Below, in pieces: positions 32,461 to 44,245 of a DNA stretch of 64,000 bases. Location: positions 1-64,000 of the forward strand of contig KV918969.1 of NCBI GenBank assembly GCA_002049455.2, in the 5' to 3' direction. The notes under the pieces were generated by a model. It worked only from the letters and a program-made list of their open reading frames with translations. It was not told the DNA's origin and ran no database searches. The DNA is from Porphyra umbilicalis. Taxonomy: Eukaryota > Rhodophyta > Bangiophyceae > Bangiales > Bangiaceae. The position numbers and the translations under genes are program-made. Each line of letters starts with the position of its first letter. The first letter of the stretch is position 1.

Positions 32461-34140
32461 TGTGTCATGCGCTCGAGGCCATGCCGTGCTTAAAAACCTT
32501 AGGCTTCAGTAACAGTTCATGCAATTGACTGAAAGCGCGTTCGCGAAAACACCCTGGACTTGCGAAACGACAAAACCGTACTCACACGACGAAAGACGAG
32601 AGCGACACGAGCATCTTCTGAGGGTCTCCTCGGACAAGAGGGCAACGCGGCTCAGACACAATGCTACCTACACCTACACCACTGTCTCGTCACACCAAAA
32701 GAGACTCCTTGTCTTGTTTCCACCGCTTTCTCACCCACACCACAGAGCGGCCACCGTGGGAGCCCCGTACAATCGCCCTTGCGCCATCTCCGCCGCACAG
32801 ACCACGCGCGAGGACGGCGCGGACCAGCGGGGCGACCGCGGGGGGCGTAGACCCCCCCCCCACCACGTCTCCACGAGTTCCCACGTGCGTGGCGCCCGAT
32901 GCAAGCCTCGCATCCCCCGCGTCGGCGTGGCGCCCGGCGCCGGCGCCCACCGCGCCGTCGCGCCCCCACCGGTCCGCCGTCGGCGGCGCGGCCGCACGTG
33001 CGCGGCGGCGGCGGCGCGCCGCTGCCGCACCGCCCACGCGCCCACGCGCGGCGCCTCGGGGCCGGGGGCGGCGCGGGGTGTACCCGACCGGGGTGCCCCT
33101 GCCTGATCGGCCGGCGGGGCGGGCGCCGCGTGCCCGCTGCCGCTGCCACGCGGGGCGAGGGGGGTGCCGACGCTGCGGCGGCGGCCATCGCCGGGGCGGC
33201 CGCCACAGGCCGCCGCCGCCACGCGCGCACACGAGCAGCGTTGACAGGGGACCCCCGCCGGCGGGGGCGGCGACCACCGGAGGCTGGGGCAGGGGCAGGC
33301 GTGCCTCAACCCCAGCCGGGCGCCACGCCGTCGGGGGGGGGGGGGGGGGGCAAAGCCAGCGGCGCCGCCGGCGGCGGCGGCCCGACGGCGCCCCTCCGCG
33401 GGCGGCGGTGGCGGCGCCCGCCGGCCGGCCACCGCCGCGGCGGTCGCTCGCGACCGCCGACGCCGCGGCGGCGGGGCAGTGACGCGGCCGTTGCGGCGGC
33501 CACTGCCCTCTGTGACACGCCTGCGGACGCCGCGGCGACGGCGGTGGTGGCGGCGGCGGCGGGGCGCAGCGGCTCGGGCGCCGCCCACCCGTCGGGTGGG
33601 CGCGCTGCCCCCGCGCCCGACCACCCCGGCGGCCGCCACGCGACGGGTGGCCGAGGCGGCAGAGCGGCGGCCGCCGCCGCGGGGGCGGCCGCGCCACCCC
33701 CGCGGCGGCCGCGCCACCCCCACGGCAGCGGCGGCCGCGCATCCGACGGTGGCAGCTGCACGTGGTGGCAGACAGACGGCGCCCGTGCGCCGCCACCACG
33801 CGGACCACCACCGCTGCGGCCGCCGCCGCCGCCGCGGCCGCCACCGCCGCGGTCGTGGCCGCCACCGCCGCCCGCCGCCGCGTGCGGGTGCGCGTCGCGC
33901 GCGCGGTCGTCCACGGCCCACCACCGCGTCGGCGGCAGGCGCGACGGCAACGCCGCTAGCGGCGTCGGCCGCCGCCCTCACCCGCCGCGCTCGGGTGTGC
34001 CGCGCGTGGCACGCGGCGCGCGGTTGGGCGGAAGAGGACAAAAACGGGCAGGTGGCCTGGCACGGGGCGCAGGGCCGGTCGGCGCACGGACAGGGGAGCC
34101 ACCGACTGACAGAGTGCAAGGACGCCGCCCTGCCCCAGTC
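32461..34140. other. extreme G+C region, several overlapping open frames, no assignable gene
   Basis: 32,760-34,100 is almost only G and C (GCCGCC/GGCGGC motifs, one run of 18 G at 33,333). Open frames of 270-460 codons exist on both strands and in several frames, as expected when stop codons are rare. Translations are Ala/Arg/Pro/Gly low complexity. A host gene may lie here, but the frame cannot be chosen from sequence alone. Confidence 0.4.
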
Positions 34141-34459
34141 AAAAATTCAAAAACATGCCCCTCAGAGCGCACAAACGCATCTTTTTCTAAGTACGGATAA
34201 CTGTTTCGACCGAGTGCAGCAGGAATCGTCGTTTCCAGCCTGTACAACGCACTCGACCGCGTTTTTCACCCCATTGAGAGCGTTTCGTAGCTGGAAACCA
34301 CACAAACGTCCCTCACAGACGACGTGGATACTTGCTCGAAAAAAAGAACACATGGGAGACATTGCCCAAGGCTTGCAGACACGTTCATATCAAGAACGTA
34401 CAGCACAACGTCCTGTGTCCTTCTCACGGTCCCGTTTTACGTGCACACCGTCCCAATAT

Positions 34460-34566
34460 CAAGTACTCCCGCAACGTGCACTGGCCTCTGAAGAAATTAA
34501 AAGAGGCTCTGGGGTGTGGGTTGTTTGCCAATCTTGAGTAGTACCTTGAACTTAAGTCCAGGGAGT
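34460..34566 (+). repeat. dispersed direct repeat, copy 1
   Basis: TCAAGTACTCCCGCAACGTG recurs at 39,428, and both copies end with TAGTACC…AAGTCCAGGGA. The copies are about 5 kb apart in the same orientation and bracket the ABC transporter gene. Confidence 0.75.
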
Positions 34567-34659
34567 TTTTGTAAGTTCCGGAGCATTATTTAGGCTTGAA
34601 ACAAGCCGCGTCGCGCTTCACTTGGCACGTGGCCCACGGCACGTCCCCCCCCCCCGCAC

Positions 34660-34835
34660 CGCGCGCATCGTCGGGCGTACCAGCCAAACGAACGCCAAAC
34701 GAAACGAACGAAAAACAAACGATGATTCCGTCTGGCATTCGTCTGTTCGTCGTCTGGCGATCGTCTGACACACGAGCGCCAGACGCGAGCCAGACGAAAG
34801 CCAGTTTCGTAAGCTCGGTAACTCGACGGTCGTGG
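34660..34835 (+). repeat. dispersed CAGACGA-rich repeat, copy 1
   Basis: About 170 bp starting near CCAAACGAACGCCAAACG, with many TCGTCTGG/CCAGACGA motifs in both orientations. A related copy in the same orientation lies at 35,995-36,150 and forms the 3' end of the ABC transporter frame. Confidence 0.65.
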
Positions 34836-35994
34836 CACGTGCGCGGACCAAATCTAGAGCGGGCAGGCCATGCCTTCGTCAGTGGGCTGGCTTGTGCGGC
34901 CCGACGGCACACCGAGTCTCTCCAGGAGCCTGCAAGTGGTCAAGGTCTCGCTGCTGACAGCAAAGAAATAACTCTTATCCCTACTGCCCATCTGCTTGCG
35001 GACTTCACGTCGTGACGAGGACAAATGGTGGTAACTGACACGCCTGAAGGCCGCTCTCCGAGGGCTACGGTGCTACGTCATGGATAGCGGCATGCAGCAA
35101 CTAAGTACGCTGTGTCGTCGTCCACGGCGTCCCCTGTGGCCACCCAGAGCGCCTTGTAACCGTGTTTCTTTCGAAGTTTAAAATTCATTTGGTCAGGAGA
35201 GGGCGCGAGTGGAAGCAAGAGGAGAGGGCCCGCTGTGCGTTTGAGACGACAAGGCATCTGTTCGTCTTGCCCTTCACAGCCCCGGCCCGCCCCGGTGAGT
35301 CCTTGCTCGCCCTCGCGCCGCGTGTTGCTCCTTCGCTACCCCCCGCTCCATCCGCTGGACCCCCCCACTGTCGGGGCCGCTCTCCTCAACCTCTTTGTTG
35401 CATCGTTGTCTGTTTTACTTACTCCCCCCTTATCCAATGTTGACACCAGAGGTACGCGGAGGGGGTGGCGGCGTTCTTTTCGTGAGATGAGAAGCCAGTG
35501 TCATGCCTCCGCGGCGCCCTCTGCCGGGAGTGGTGGTGGGATGTGGGGAGCGAGTTGGGGCAGTCGGTGACGCTTGTGCTGGTGGTGGCGTGGTACATTG
35601 GATGAGAGTTAGAGGGCGGTTGGTAGTGGATCTTTGGACCTGTGTACCAGCGTGTGGTGGGATGGCTAGCAGAGATGGCGCTGACAGGGAGGCTGCGGAT
35701 GGCATGAGGGGGGCGTGGGTAGGCTGGCGTGGGGGCGGGGTGGCGACGCGGTAGGTAGAGCGGTGGGGTTGTAGGTGCAGCGGCGGGGTGGTAGGTGGGC
35801 CGACGGGGTGGCGAGGCTGGACTGCCGGGGGGGCCCGGCCGGTCCGTACCGGCGGGCAGGACGAATCGTTCGTATGACTGGGCTAAACTATATCCTCTAA
35901 CGGGCAATACAAAAGTAATGCAGGCACACAAAGACTTAGAGAGGTACAGAGATGGATCTGCTGACACCTGCGCTCATGGCCTATTCAGCTTGGT
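34836..35994. other. unassigned intergenic region
   Basis: 34,840-35,450 is of mixed composition; 35,500-35,870 contains G-rich imperfect repeats on the plus strand (GTAGGTGGGC, CGGCGGGGTGG). No conserved domain was seen. Confidence 0.35.
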
Positions 35995-36150
35995 CGATAT
36001 GCCCAAACGTTCTGCCAAACGAAACACAGACGAAGCGAACGCACGACAAGCTTACGAACGGGCAGACGAAAACCCGTTCGTCTGGCGACCGTCTGTCAAA
36101 CGCCTGCCAGACGAAAGGCTTACGAAACCGGCTTTCGTCTGGTTGGTACC
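35995..36150 (+). repeat. dispersed CAGACGA-rich repeat, copy 2, at the ABC transporter 3' end
   Basis: Related to 34,660-34,835 (CCAAACGAAAC; CGTTCGTCTGGCGACCGTCTG). Its right edge is the 14-bp palindrome GGTTGGTACCAACC (36,141-36,154). Confidence 0.65.
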
Positions 36151-37613
36151 AACCTCCGACGATCGCCCGGTAGGCGTAGCGCGGGAGGCTCCCCCACCGC
36201 GCCCACGCCAGCCAGTCGGGCAACGCCTCGACCGGCAGCGGGTAGCCGCCCGCCGCGAGCGCGGCCGCCCCCCCCACCCCCACCACCACCGCCGCCGCCG
36301 CCCCGCTACCCCCGGTCGGCGCGCCCGCCGCCGCCGCCACTGCCGACGCGGCCGCGTCGGCCGCCACCGCCGCCGCGGCCGCCCACGCCGCCACGCCCGC
36401 CACGCCCGCCACGGGCGACGGCGGCCAGCACCCCCCCCCCGCGCCGAGCGCCAGCGCCGGCACCGCCGCGGCGGCCGCCGCCGCCGCCACCCCCCCCCAC
36501 CGCACCACCGCGGCGGCGGCTACGTGCGCGCCCGGGTGGCAGGGGCGCCCGCGGGTCGGCGGGGCGGTCAGAAAGGCGGTGAACGCCACCCCCGCCGCCC
36601 TCGCCGCGGACCGCACGCCCGCGGCGGTGCCGTCGAGGCCCGCCACGGCGCCGACGCCCGCCGCGCCGAGCGCGAGCGCCGACAGGAGCGCGTCAGTGAG
36701 CGCCGCGTCGGCGGCGGCGCCGGCGGGGGGGCGAAAGAGGAGGCCGACGGCGGCGCCGGTGGCGGCAGCGGAGGCGAGCGCCGTGGCCGCCGCCGCGGGC
36801 GCATCGACGGTGCGCCGCCGCAGGTGCACGCCGAGATGGACCGCGAAGTGCGTTGCCCACGCGGCGGGCGGCGGGGGAGGTGGCGGCGGCGCCCCGGCGG
36901 GCAGCGACCCGACGGGCGGTTCCCCGTCCCCGGTCGAGGCGGCCACGGTCCCAGCCGACGGGGGCATGGACGGTGGCTGCCACAAGCCGGTCGACGACGG
37001 GGGTTCGCCGTCGCCCAGGCTGCCAGCGTCGCCCGACCCCCCCCCCACTCCTCGTCCGCGGCGGGCGGCACCGCGTCGCCCAGCAGCGGGAGGCCCGCCA
37101 CCTCCACCACCTCGGCAAGGTGCCGCACCCGCGCCACCGCGCGGCGTGGGTCCCCCGCCTCGAGCACCCCACCCCGGCCGCCCCAGCCGGCGGCGGCCGC
37201 GCCGGCGCCCCCCCCGTCGGCGCCGGCGCCGGCGCCATCGCCGTCGGTGCCGGCGCCGGCGCCGTCGCCAGCGTCGCCGCCCCAGGTGCCCCGCAGCGTG
37301 AGGGCGGCGCCGAAAAAGTCGGGCGGCGCCCACCCGGGCGCGCACGCCACGCCCGCCGCCCCGAGGGCGGCGAGCGCCGCCTCCCCCGCGGGGCCCGCAT
37401 AGACGGAGCGGCCGCCCGACAGGAGCAGCAGGTCGTCGGAGAGGGCGTAGGCGCCTTTGGGGGGGGCGCCGCTCGCGACGAGCTCGAGGGCGGGGGGGGT
37501 GGGGGGGGGGGGTGCGCGCTGGGGGGGAGGGGGGGAGTTCCCCCGCGCGCGAGCACCCGCAGCGTCGCCGTGACGGCTTGGGCGGCAAAGGGGAACAAGC
37601 CCGCCGTTGGCTC

Positions 37614-37873
37614 CTGCAAGGAACGCGCCGCAAGACCAGGTGAAGCGGGCATGCCATGGCCGCAGCACACCGCGGCAGCAGCGGAGAAGCGGGGTGCAGC
37701 CCATCGAAAGCAGAGGCGTTAGCATGTGTTGCGCCCCGCACCAGCGGCGCATCTACGACCGCCCGCGTGTGCCACTCGCGTGCCGCCACGCCGCGCCGCC
37801 CTGCAGTCCCACCCACCCCCAGGACAACCCCCCCCCCCCGTGCACCCCATCCCGCCCCACCCCCCAAACGTAC
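37614..37873 (-). other. spliceosomal intron within Walker B of the ABC transporter
   Basis: Donor GAT|GTACGT at 37,873 and acceptor TTCCTTGCAG|GAG at 37,614, phase 0. Joining them turns an apparently broken motif into LLLD-EPTAGL, with frame and length both fitting. 260 nt. Confidence 0.75.
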
Positions 37874-38762
37874 ATCGAGCAGCAACACGGACGGCTGCCA
37901 CACCAGCGCGCGCGCAATGGCCAAACGGGCGGCCACCTCCGCGGCGGTCATCCCCCCCCCCCCCCCCCCCCCCTGCCAAAGCCCCGCCGCCCCCACCGCC
38001 CAATCGACGACCCGCGGGTCGCGGGGGATCCCCCACACGGCCGCCCACGCGCGCACCTCGGCGGCGGCGGTGGCGGCGGCGGCGGCGGCGGCGGCCGCCC
38101 CCCCCCCCCAACCCCCCCCCACCCCCCCCCCCAAAGCGCAGCCCGACGAGCGCCGCCCCCCGGGGCACGAGGGCGTGGCGCACCCCCCCCCCCACGCCCG
38201 TCCACTCGGCGGTGCCCGAGACGACCCCCCCCCGCCCCTCCCCGAAGCTCGCCAGCACGCGCAGCAGCGCGCTCGCGCCGCCGCGGCCGTCAACCTCCAC
38301 CACCGCCGCGAGGCGCCTGCAGACGGCGCGCCCCGTGACGCGGTAGAGGAGGCTCGTGCGGGCAGCCGCGGGGTCCTCCCCGGGGGAGGGGGCGGGGGGG
38401 GTGGCCGCCCCGGCCGGGGACGCCGGCACCCGCGACGTGGGGATGCCCACGCACACGGAGGTGAAGGTGAGGGTCAGGGGGGGGGGGGGGTGCGCCGCCC
38501 GGGGGGGGGGACCCGCCCATAGTGGGGGTTGAACGTGATGTCGACGCCGGCGGCGGTGAGGACGGGGGGGGGAGCGTCGCCGCGTCATCCTAGAGGTGGC
38601 AATGCGCACGAGAAGGAGAAAAAACAAAACAAAAACAGAGAAAGAAGGGATAGAAGAGGTGTCCACGAGCGCAGCGGTGGCGACGCGCGCGGGGGGGGAC
38701 GGCGGCACAGAGCGCGGGTGGGCAGCGCGGGCAGACGTGCGGTCCACGTCAACCACAACCAC

Positions 38763-40886
38763 AGCGCCCCCACACCGCCGCCGGTGCCTGGCCCCCGCCG
38801 CCCGCCGTCGCCGTCTCGCTCAGAGGGTGGCGGCGTCACCGGCGCGGCGCCCAACACCTCAACAGCCCCGCCGCCTCCCGTCCCACACCGCTCCCACCCC
38901 CCACCACCGAGCACCCTCCCACCCCGACCGGCTCCCCATGATCAACGTACCCACAAAAAACACGCAGCTCTTTCTCCAGCCCCTACACCCTGCAACGCCC
39001 ATGCTCCATCGGGGGCCGCCACCTCCCCGATCCAGTCGACCACGGGCAACGGGAACGGCCGCAACCGCTCGAGCAGCCACGCGATCCGCGACCACACAAC
39101 CCCCCATTCGAATGTTCGAAAGGAAAACGCTCTCTCAGGCCTCTGAAGCCACCTTTTCGGCAAGTCCCAAAAACTTACGCGAGCGTGACCACATCCGCCC
39201 CCGTCAACCCGCCCTCACGACCCCGCAAACACCGCACCTGCCCTCACGTACCTTTTTAACCACGATCTGCTCCCGCGGACCGTACGGACGATGAAGACGT
39301 CGCCACCTCGAGCAACCTCGTACGATGGTCGGGCGGACCTATGCGCTTCTTTCCATAGTCAAGAGACAAACTGGGGACGTCGCCGGACAACGTAGGACGC
39401 AAAAAGGCCCGCCCGGGACGGTTTTGGTCAAGTACTCCCGCAACGTGCACTGGAAAAGGCAACTTATTCTTCAACGTGCGGGTGTGTATAGTACCCTGTA
39501 CTGAAGTCCAGGGAAATTTCATTAAAATATGAGAGTGACCCCTTTGTAAGCCATCCCCTGTTCTGTGTTTGAGATCGTGCATGTGAGAGCCAATGGGATC
39601 GCTCGGTTGTCGCATTCTCAGCAGCACAAATCACTGCTCATCGAGTTGTGATGACTGCATGGACAGACTGGGCAACCTAACTATTCAGTCGCTGTGGCCC
39701 TCATAGACAGTCAAAAATTTCCCGTAGGGGACGTGGCGCGCCGCGGGCGGCGGCCGCACCGCGATGCGCGGGCGTGCCGCCGCCGCGCCGGCGCGATGTC
39801 GCGGCGGTGGTGCGCCGGCAGGGGGACCACAGTGGAGTGGCCGACGGCGCGCCCCCCGGTGGGCGCCTCGCGCAGGTTGGCTGGGGGGATGCGCCCCGCT
39901 CGCCCAGTGCCCCGCGGGCGCGGGGGGGGCGCGACCGGAGCGAACGGGCGTGGTCGATGGGAAAGCGCCTCGGCGGCGCCCCGTAGGAGGGGGCGGGCGG
40001 AGGGCGCATGGCGTCGGCGCTGCCTGGCGTGCGGAGCGCTGTGTCGCAAGCCGGGGCGTGTGGGGGCATGCCCCGGGGGGGATGCACCGAGGGTGCATCG
40101 GCGGGGGCGCCTGGTGCGAGAGCAAGCGGCGCCGGTAGAGTACACAGCTGTCAGCTCGGGAGGCCGGGAAGGGTAGGGAGAACAACACCAGACCTGCGGT
40201 GCCGACGCGACACTCGTACGGCGAGCGGGCGCCACGGTGATCGATCGCACGGCGATGGCAGGGTCTGAGTGACGACCGACCCCACCCACACCGACAGGGC
40301 CAGACGTGCCAACTTCCACCGACGCGCTGGTGGTGGTCGCCGCGTCTCCCGCGCTCGCCCAAAGTCGCTCCCGCTCGCGATCGGTCGCCGACGCGCGTCG
40401 CCGATGCGCCCACCCGGCAGCCGCCACACCGGCTGGCGATTGAGTGTGTCTGTGCCCCGCGCCGCCCCAGCCTTCCACGGGTCGGCTGGCCACGCCATGC
40501 CTTGTTGGCGGGCGCGTCGCCACGCCCCCACCGGTGCCAGCAGTCGGCGGCGCGGGCGGGCCGCCGAGGCCGCCGGCTGCGCCCGACCGACCGCCTGGCG
40601 CGACGGCCACTTGGCTGACGGCGGGAGGATGGTCGCCTCCCGCCGGTGCGGTCCGCCACTGGGTGCCCGCCACCACTGGGTGCCCGCTGCGACGGGCGGC
40701 GGGGGCCGCACACCGCCGCCACGACGGGCGCCGCCCACGCCCGACCACCCCTAGCGTCGCTGCCCTTCTCAAGGGGGTTCGGAGTATGCATTGGGCGTTT
40801 TGGCTCTTGGACACGGCATTTGCTGTGGAACCCCTCACTATGCAATTTGGGCAGGTTTTTGACGCAAACTCTTATTCCCTGGCCTT
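38763..40886. other. unassigned region between the ABC transporter and the Y array
   Basis: 38,763-39,540 has mixed composition with no domain recognised. 39,700-40,780 is very G+C-rich and open in several minus-strand frames (up to 433 codons), with Arg/Pro/Ala low complexity. 40,780-40,886 is A+T-richer and ends in a duplicated TTCCCTGGCCTT at the edge of Y copy 2. Confidence 0.35.
39428..39532 (+). repeat. dispersed direct repeat, copy 2
   Basis: Partner of 34,460-34,566 (CAAGTACTCCCGCAACGTGC … AAGTCCAGGGAAATTTCAT). Confidence 0.75.
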
Positions 40887-41602
40887 TTCCCTGGCCTTTA
40901 GGACAGGGTGCTCTCAAAATGTAGTGATGCACACATATACTTAGATCAAGGGACTTGCTCTCCGTTTCAGAGGTGGCAGCCTGCATTCGTGTCCTCAGGG
41001 ATCTGAGGGCGTGTCAGTGTTGGAAGGGTCGCGATGACGCTAAAAACGAATGGAGTTACGTGGCTGAGAAGGACTGTCCTGCCACAGGGGTCACTGGGCC
41101 CCGACGGCGCCTGCCCCCGTGCCCCCTCTACGGCCCCGAGTTGCGCGCGGTGACCGCGCGCAGCGACTGCCGGGGCTTGACGCGCCCACGATGACCCGCG
41201 GGTGATCGTGCCTGTGCGCCGTCTTCTGTCGCGGCGGCGCGTCGGCGGTTGCTGACGCCATCTAGCGGCGCGGTTACAGGCGCCTCGTCGCGCGGCGATC
41301 AGTCCCACTCGCCCGCCCTTGCTCCGTGTCGGCCGCCCTGCCCGCCGTGCGCAGGTGCGCTGCGCGGCGGAGTGACGGCCTCGCCCGTGGGCGCCGCGCG
41401 ACGCCTGCGGGCCGCCGCCGCTGCGGTGGCGGAGGCGGCACCCCTTTCCCCGCCCGACGCCCCCCCCACCACGGCAACGTGGCTGTAAGTTCCCCCGTGC
41501 GCGCTCGCGGCCATAGAGCCGGCCGGCATGCCCGGTGTCAATGCGTCGCCGAGCACGCCACCGCCCTGCAGGCCAGGGTACTGCACGTACGTGCCTGGAA
41601 TA
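40887..41602 (+). mobile_element. Y repeat copy 2, first of a tandem triplet
   Basis: Nearly identical to Y copy 1 in reverse complement (few differences in 716 bp), so the pair is recent or gene-converted. It ends TGCCTGGAATA, which runs directly into copy 3. Confidence 0.8.
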
Positions 41603-42213
41603 GGACAGGGTGCTCTCAAAGTGTAGTGATGCACACATATACTTAGATCACGGAACTTGCTCTCCGTTTCAGAGGTGGCAGTCTGCATTCAGGTCCTCAG
41701 GGATCTGAGGGCGTGTCGACGTTGGAAGGGTCGCGATGACGCTAAAAGCGAAGATAGTTACGTGGCTGAGAAGTAATGTCCTGCCACAAGGGTCACAGGG
41801 CCCGGACGGTGCCTGCCCCCCTACCACCCCCGAGTTGGGCGCGGCGACCGCGCGCAGCGACTACGGGGGTTGAACGCGCCCGCGATGACCCGCGGGTGAT
41901 GGTGCCTGCGCGCCGGCTTCTGTCGCGGCGGCCCGTCGGCCTGCCATCTAGCGGCGCGATTAGAGATGCGCTGCGCGGCGGAGTGAAGGCCCCTCCCGTC
42001 GGCGTCGCGCGACGCCGGCGAGCCGCCGCCGCTGCGGTGCCGGCGGCGGCACCCTTTTCCCCGCCCCACGTTTCCCCCGCAACGACAACGTGGCTGTACG
42101 TGTCCCCGTGCGCGCTCGCGGCTAAGGAGTCGGCCGGCGTGCTCGGTGTCGATGCGTCGCCAATCGCGCCACCGCCCTGAAGGCAAGGGTATTGCACGCA
42201 CGTGCCTGGAATT
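41601..42213 (+). mobile_element. Y repeat copy 3, shortened
   Basis: Starts TAGGACAGGGTGCTCTC without the leading CCTGGCCTT and lacks about 100 bp in the middle compared with copy 2. More diverged than copies 1 and 2. Ends GTGCCTGGAATTC. Confidence 0.8.
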
Positions 42214-42285
42214 CATTCATACCGATCGTTGGGCGGTTGAGGCTGTGTCTTGACCGCGCGAGCACGTGCACGTGATTGGGTCCGA

Positions 42286-43003
42286 ATTCCCTGGCCTTTA
42301 GGACAGGGTGCTCTCAAAATGTAGTGATGCACACATATACTTAGATTTGGGGACTTGATATCCGTTTCAGAGGTGGCAGCCTGCATTCGTGTCCTCAGGG
42401 ATCTGAGGACGTGTCAGCGTTGGAAGGGTCGCGATGACGCTAAAAAGCGAATAGAGTTACGTGGCTGAGAAGGACTCTCCTGCCACAAGGGTTACAAAGC
42501 CCGGACGGCGTCTGCCCCTCTGCCCCCCCCACCGCCCCGAGTTGCGCGCGGCGACCGCGCGCAGCGACTTCCTGGGGTTCGACGCGCCCACGATGACCCG
42601 CGGGTGATCGTGCCTGCGCGCCGTCTTCTGTTGCGGCGGCGCGTCGGCGGTTGCTGACGCCACCTAGCGGCGCGGTTGGAGGCGCCCCATTGCGCGGCGA
42701 TCAGTCCCGCCCGCCCGCCCGTGCGCCGTGTCGGCCGCCTTGCCCGCCGTGCGCAGATGCGCTGCGCGGCGGAGTGACAGCCCCTCCTGTGGGCGTCTCG
42801 CGACGCCGGCGGGCCGCCGCCGCTGCGGTGGCAGCCGTGGCACCCCTTTCTCTGACCCACATTCTCCCCGTCACGGCAGCGTGGCTGTACGTGCCCCCGT
42901 ACGCGCTCGCGGCTATGGAGCCGGCCGGCGTGCCCGGTGCCCATGCGTCGCCGAGCGTGCCACCGCCCTGAAGGCCAGGGTATTGCACGCACGTGCCTTG
43001 AAT
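42286..43003 (+). mobile_element. Y repeat copy 4
   Basis: Complete-length but diverged copy (AATTCCCTGGCCTTTAGGAC … GTGCCTTGAAT). It is separated from copy 3 by about 70 bp of unrelated sequence, so the array grew by separate insertions or unequal exchange. Confidence 0.8.
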
Positions 43004-43849
43004 ATGGATATAAGGCCCAGTCTTGTCGACGGGCTCTCAGCGTGCACGCACGCGTGTGAACCAATGAGAGCGCTGCGTTCCAATCACGGCTGCTTCATTT
43101 CTATAAATCTGCCTGGAACGGCAGTTCCGCTCACGAAGGACTGACGCTCAAAACAGGCTCCTTTTGGGACGATTGTAGTCGGAACGTGAGGGCTCGTTTA
43201 TCAAGGTCCGATTGCGTGGTGCGAACGAAATATTCGCTCCACGTGGCCTAAACGTGTCTCATATGTGCACGCGTGGCACGGATATGGGTGCGCAAACGCT
43301 CCACCAACGCCGACGAACCTCGGAACCGTTCTCGTACGAACTGAAAAGAATAATAGCATTTACAGCTTGGAGATAATTCCTCCAGATGGAGGTTGGCACG
43401 CGGTCGGACTGGCGGGTCGCGCATCCCTATAATCCGTGAATATGAGGACAGATCGAGGCCGTTCCAACTCGCTGCGAGAGGTCGCTGCCAGATTGGAGCC
43501 AATAAATGTCGCCACGTTGAGTCATGCTCGGTCGCAGCGATCGCCACGACGGCGACGCTGCAGGTCCCCTGCTTGGGCGATGTGGAGATTGTGGATGACG
43601 ATCCAGTGTGGGTGATTGGATCAAGAATTCGGATTGGTCAGCAGACGTCCTGACCCGTGCGGTGCGGACACCCGCGGTGAACACTGTCTGAATTACACGT
43701 CTAGCACGTGTCGGTAGCAGACTACTCGGTGGGTCGTGCGCCTGTGCGAAACCCACGTCTCTCCGAGTTGCAGCATGACACGAACCTCTTCAATCTGCGT
43801 GCTTCTCGACACAGGAGGTGTGCTGGCAACCCGGCCACGTCGCGCCGGG
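43004..43849. other. unassigned region left of gypsy copy B
   Basis: About 850 bp of moderate G+C with a TATAAAT-like sequence at 43,102. Its last five bases CCGGG are the target duplication of gypsy copy B; in the uninterrupted locus it joins 59,519. No gene seen. Confidence 0.45.
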
Positions 43850-44245
43850 TGTGGTATTAATAACGTTAGTTCAATTACCAGTGTACTGAGACCGACCGTA
43901 GCCACGCAATAAAGCGAGTTCTATCGCCGTCGCGGCGAGGAAGAAGACCTTTTGTTGAAGGGCATCCGATGGGGAGCCGGGTGGCGCCCACGACGGCGAC
44001 CCCGGACCCACGGTGATTTAATACAGACGAGGGCACCGGTCGATCGACCGTCCGATCACAAGCGATCGTAATGAGTGCCGGCAGACAGATAAGACAGGCA
44101 AGCAAACAAACAATAAAAACATGAACAATGCGGAAAAAACCCCCCAAAGGGCTTGCCACAAGCCGAGTCGCACAAATCCGTGGATTCAGCCAGTCAAGGG
44201 GGCTACTCGTGGCCAATTGCCAATTTGGAGCAGAGATATGCTACA
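43850..44245 (-). repeat. gypsy copy B 3' LTR
   Basis: 396 bp, TGTGG…CTACA on the plus strand (TGTAG…CCACA in element orientation). Partner of 59,119-59,513 and of the copy A LTR at 12,025. Confidence 0.95.

Larger units (their letters stand above)
35981..38762 (-). pseudogene. ABCG-type transporter, degenerate ATPase domain, 3'-truncated
   Basis: ABCG proteins export lipids or xenobiotics using an ATPase domain and six membrane helices. Order seen on the minus strand: LLYRVTGRAVCRRL; a Walker A position reading DGRGGASALLRVLA (Lys replaced by Ala); RHALVPRGAAL at the Q-loop (Arg for Gln); a signature-like GGMTAAEVAARLAIARAL; Walker B VLLLD, interrupted by a 260-bp intron and continued by EPTAGLF; LLLLSGGRSVYAGPAG; then hydrophobic Ala-rich helices and GGYPLPVEALPDWLAWARWG. 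The switch-region His (HQP) is absent. After YAYRAIVGG (about 36,152) the frame runs into a dispersed repeat, so the last helix is missing. The start is uncertain; G/C runs shift the frame at about 38,480, 38,110 and 37,510. Either a pseudogene or an ATPase-dead paralogue. Confidence 0.65.

Noticed and set aside
32690..34200. Open frames of 390-460 codons on both strands in the extreme G+C region
   Set aside because: Several frames are open at once because stop codons are rare in such DNA; all translations are Ala/Arg/Pro/Gly low complexity with no domain, so I report only the region.
37719..37876. Loss of Walker B in the ABC transporter
   Set aside because: The apparent LLLDVRLGG is exon end plus intron start; splicing at GTACGT…TTGCAG restores LLLD-EPTAGL.
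39685..40986. 433-codon minus-strand frame
   Set aside because: G+C-driven open frame overlapping another of 375 codons, and running into Y repeat copy 2; no conserved motif.
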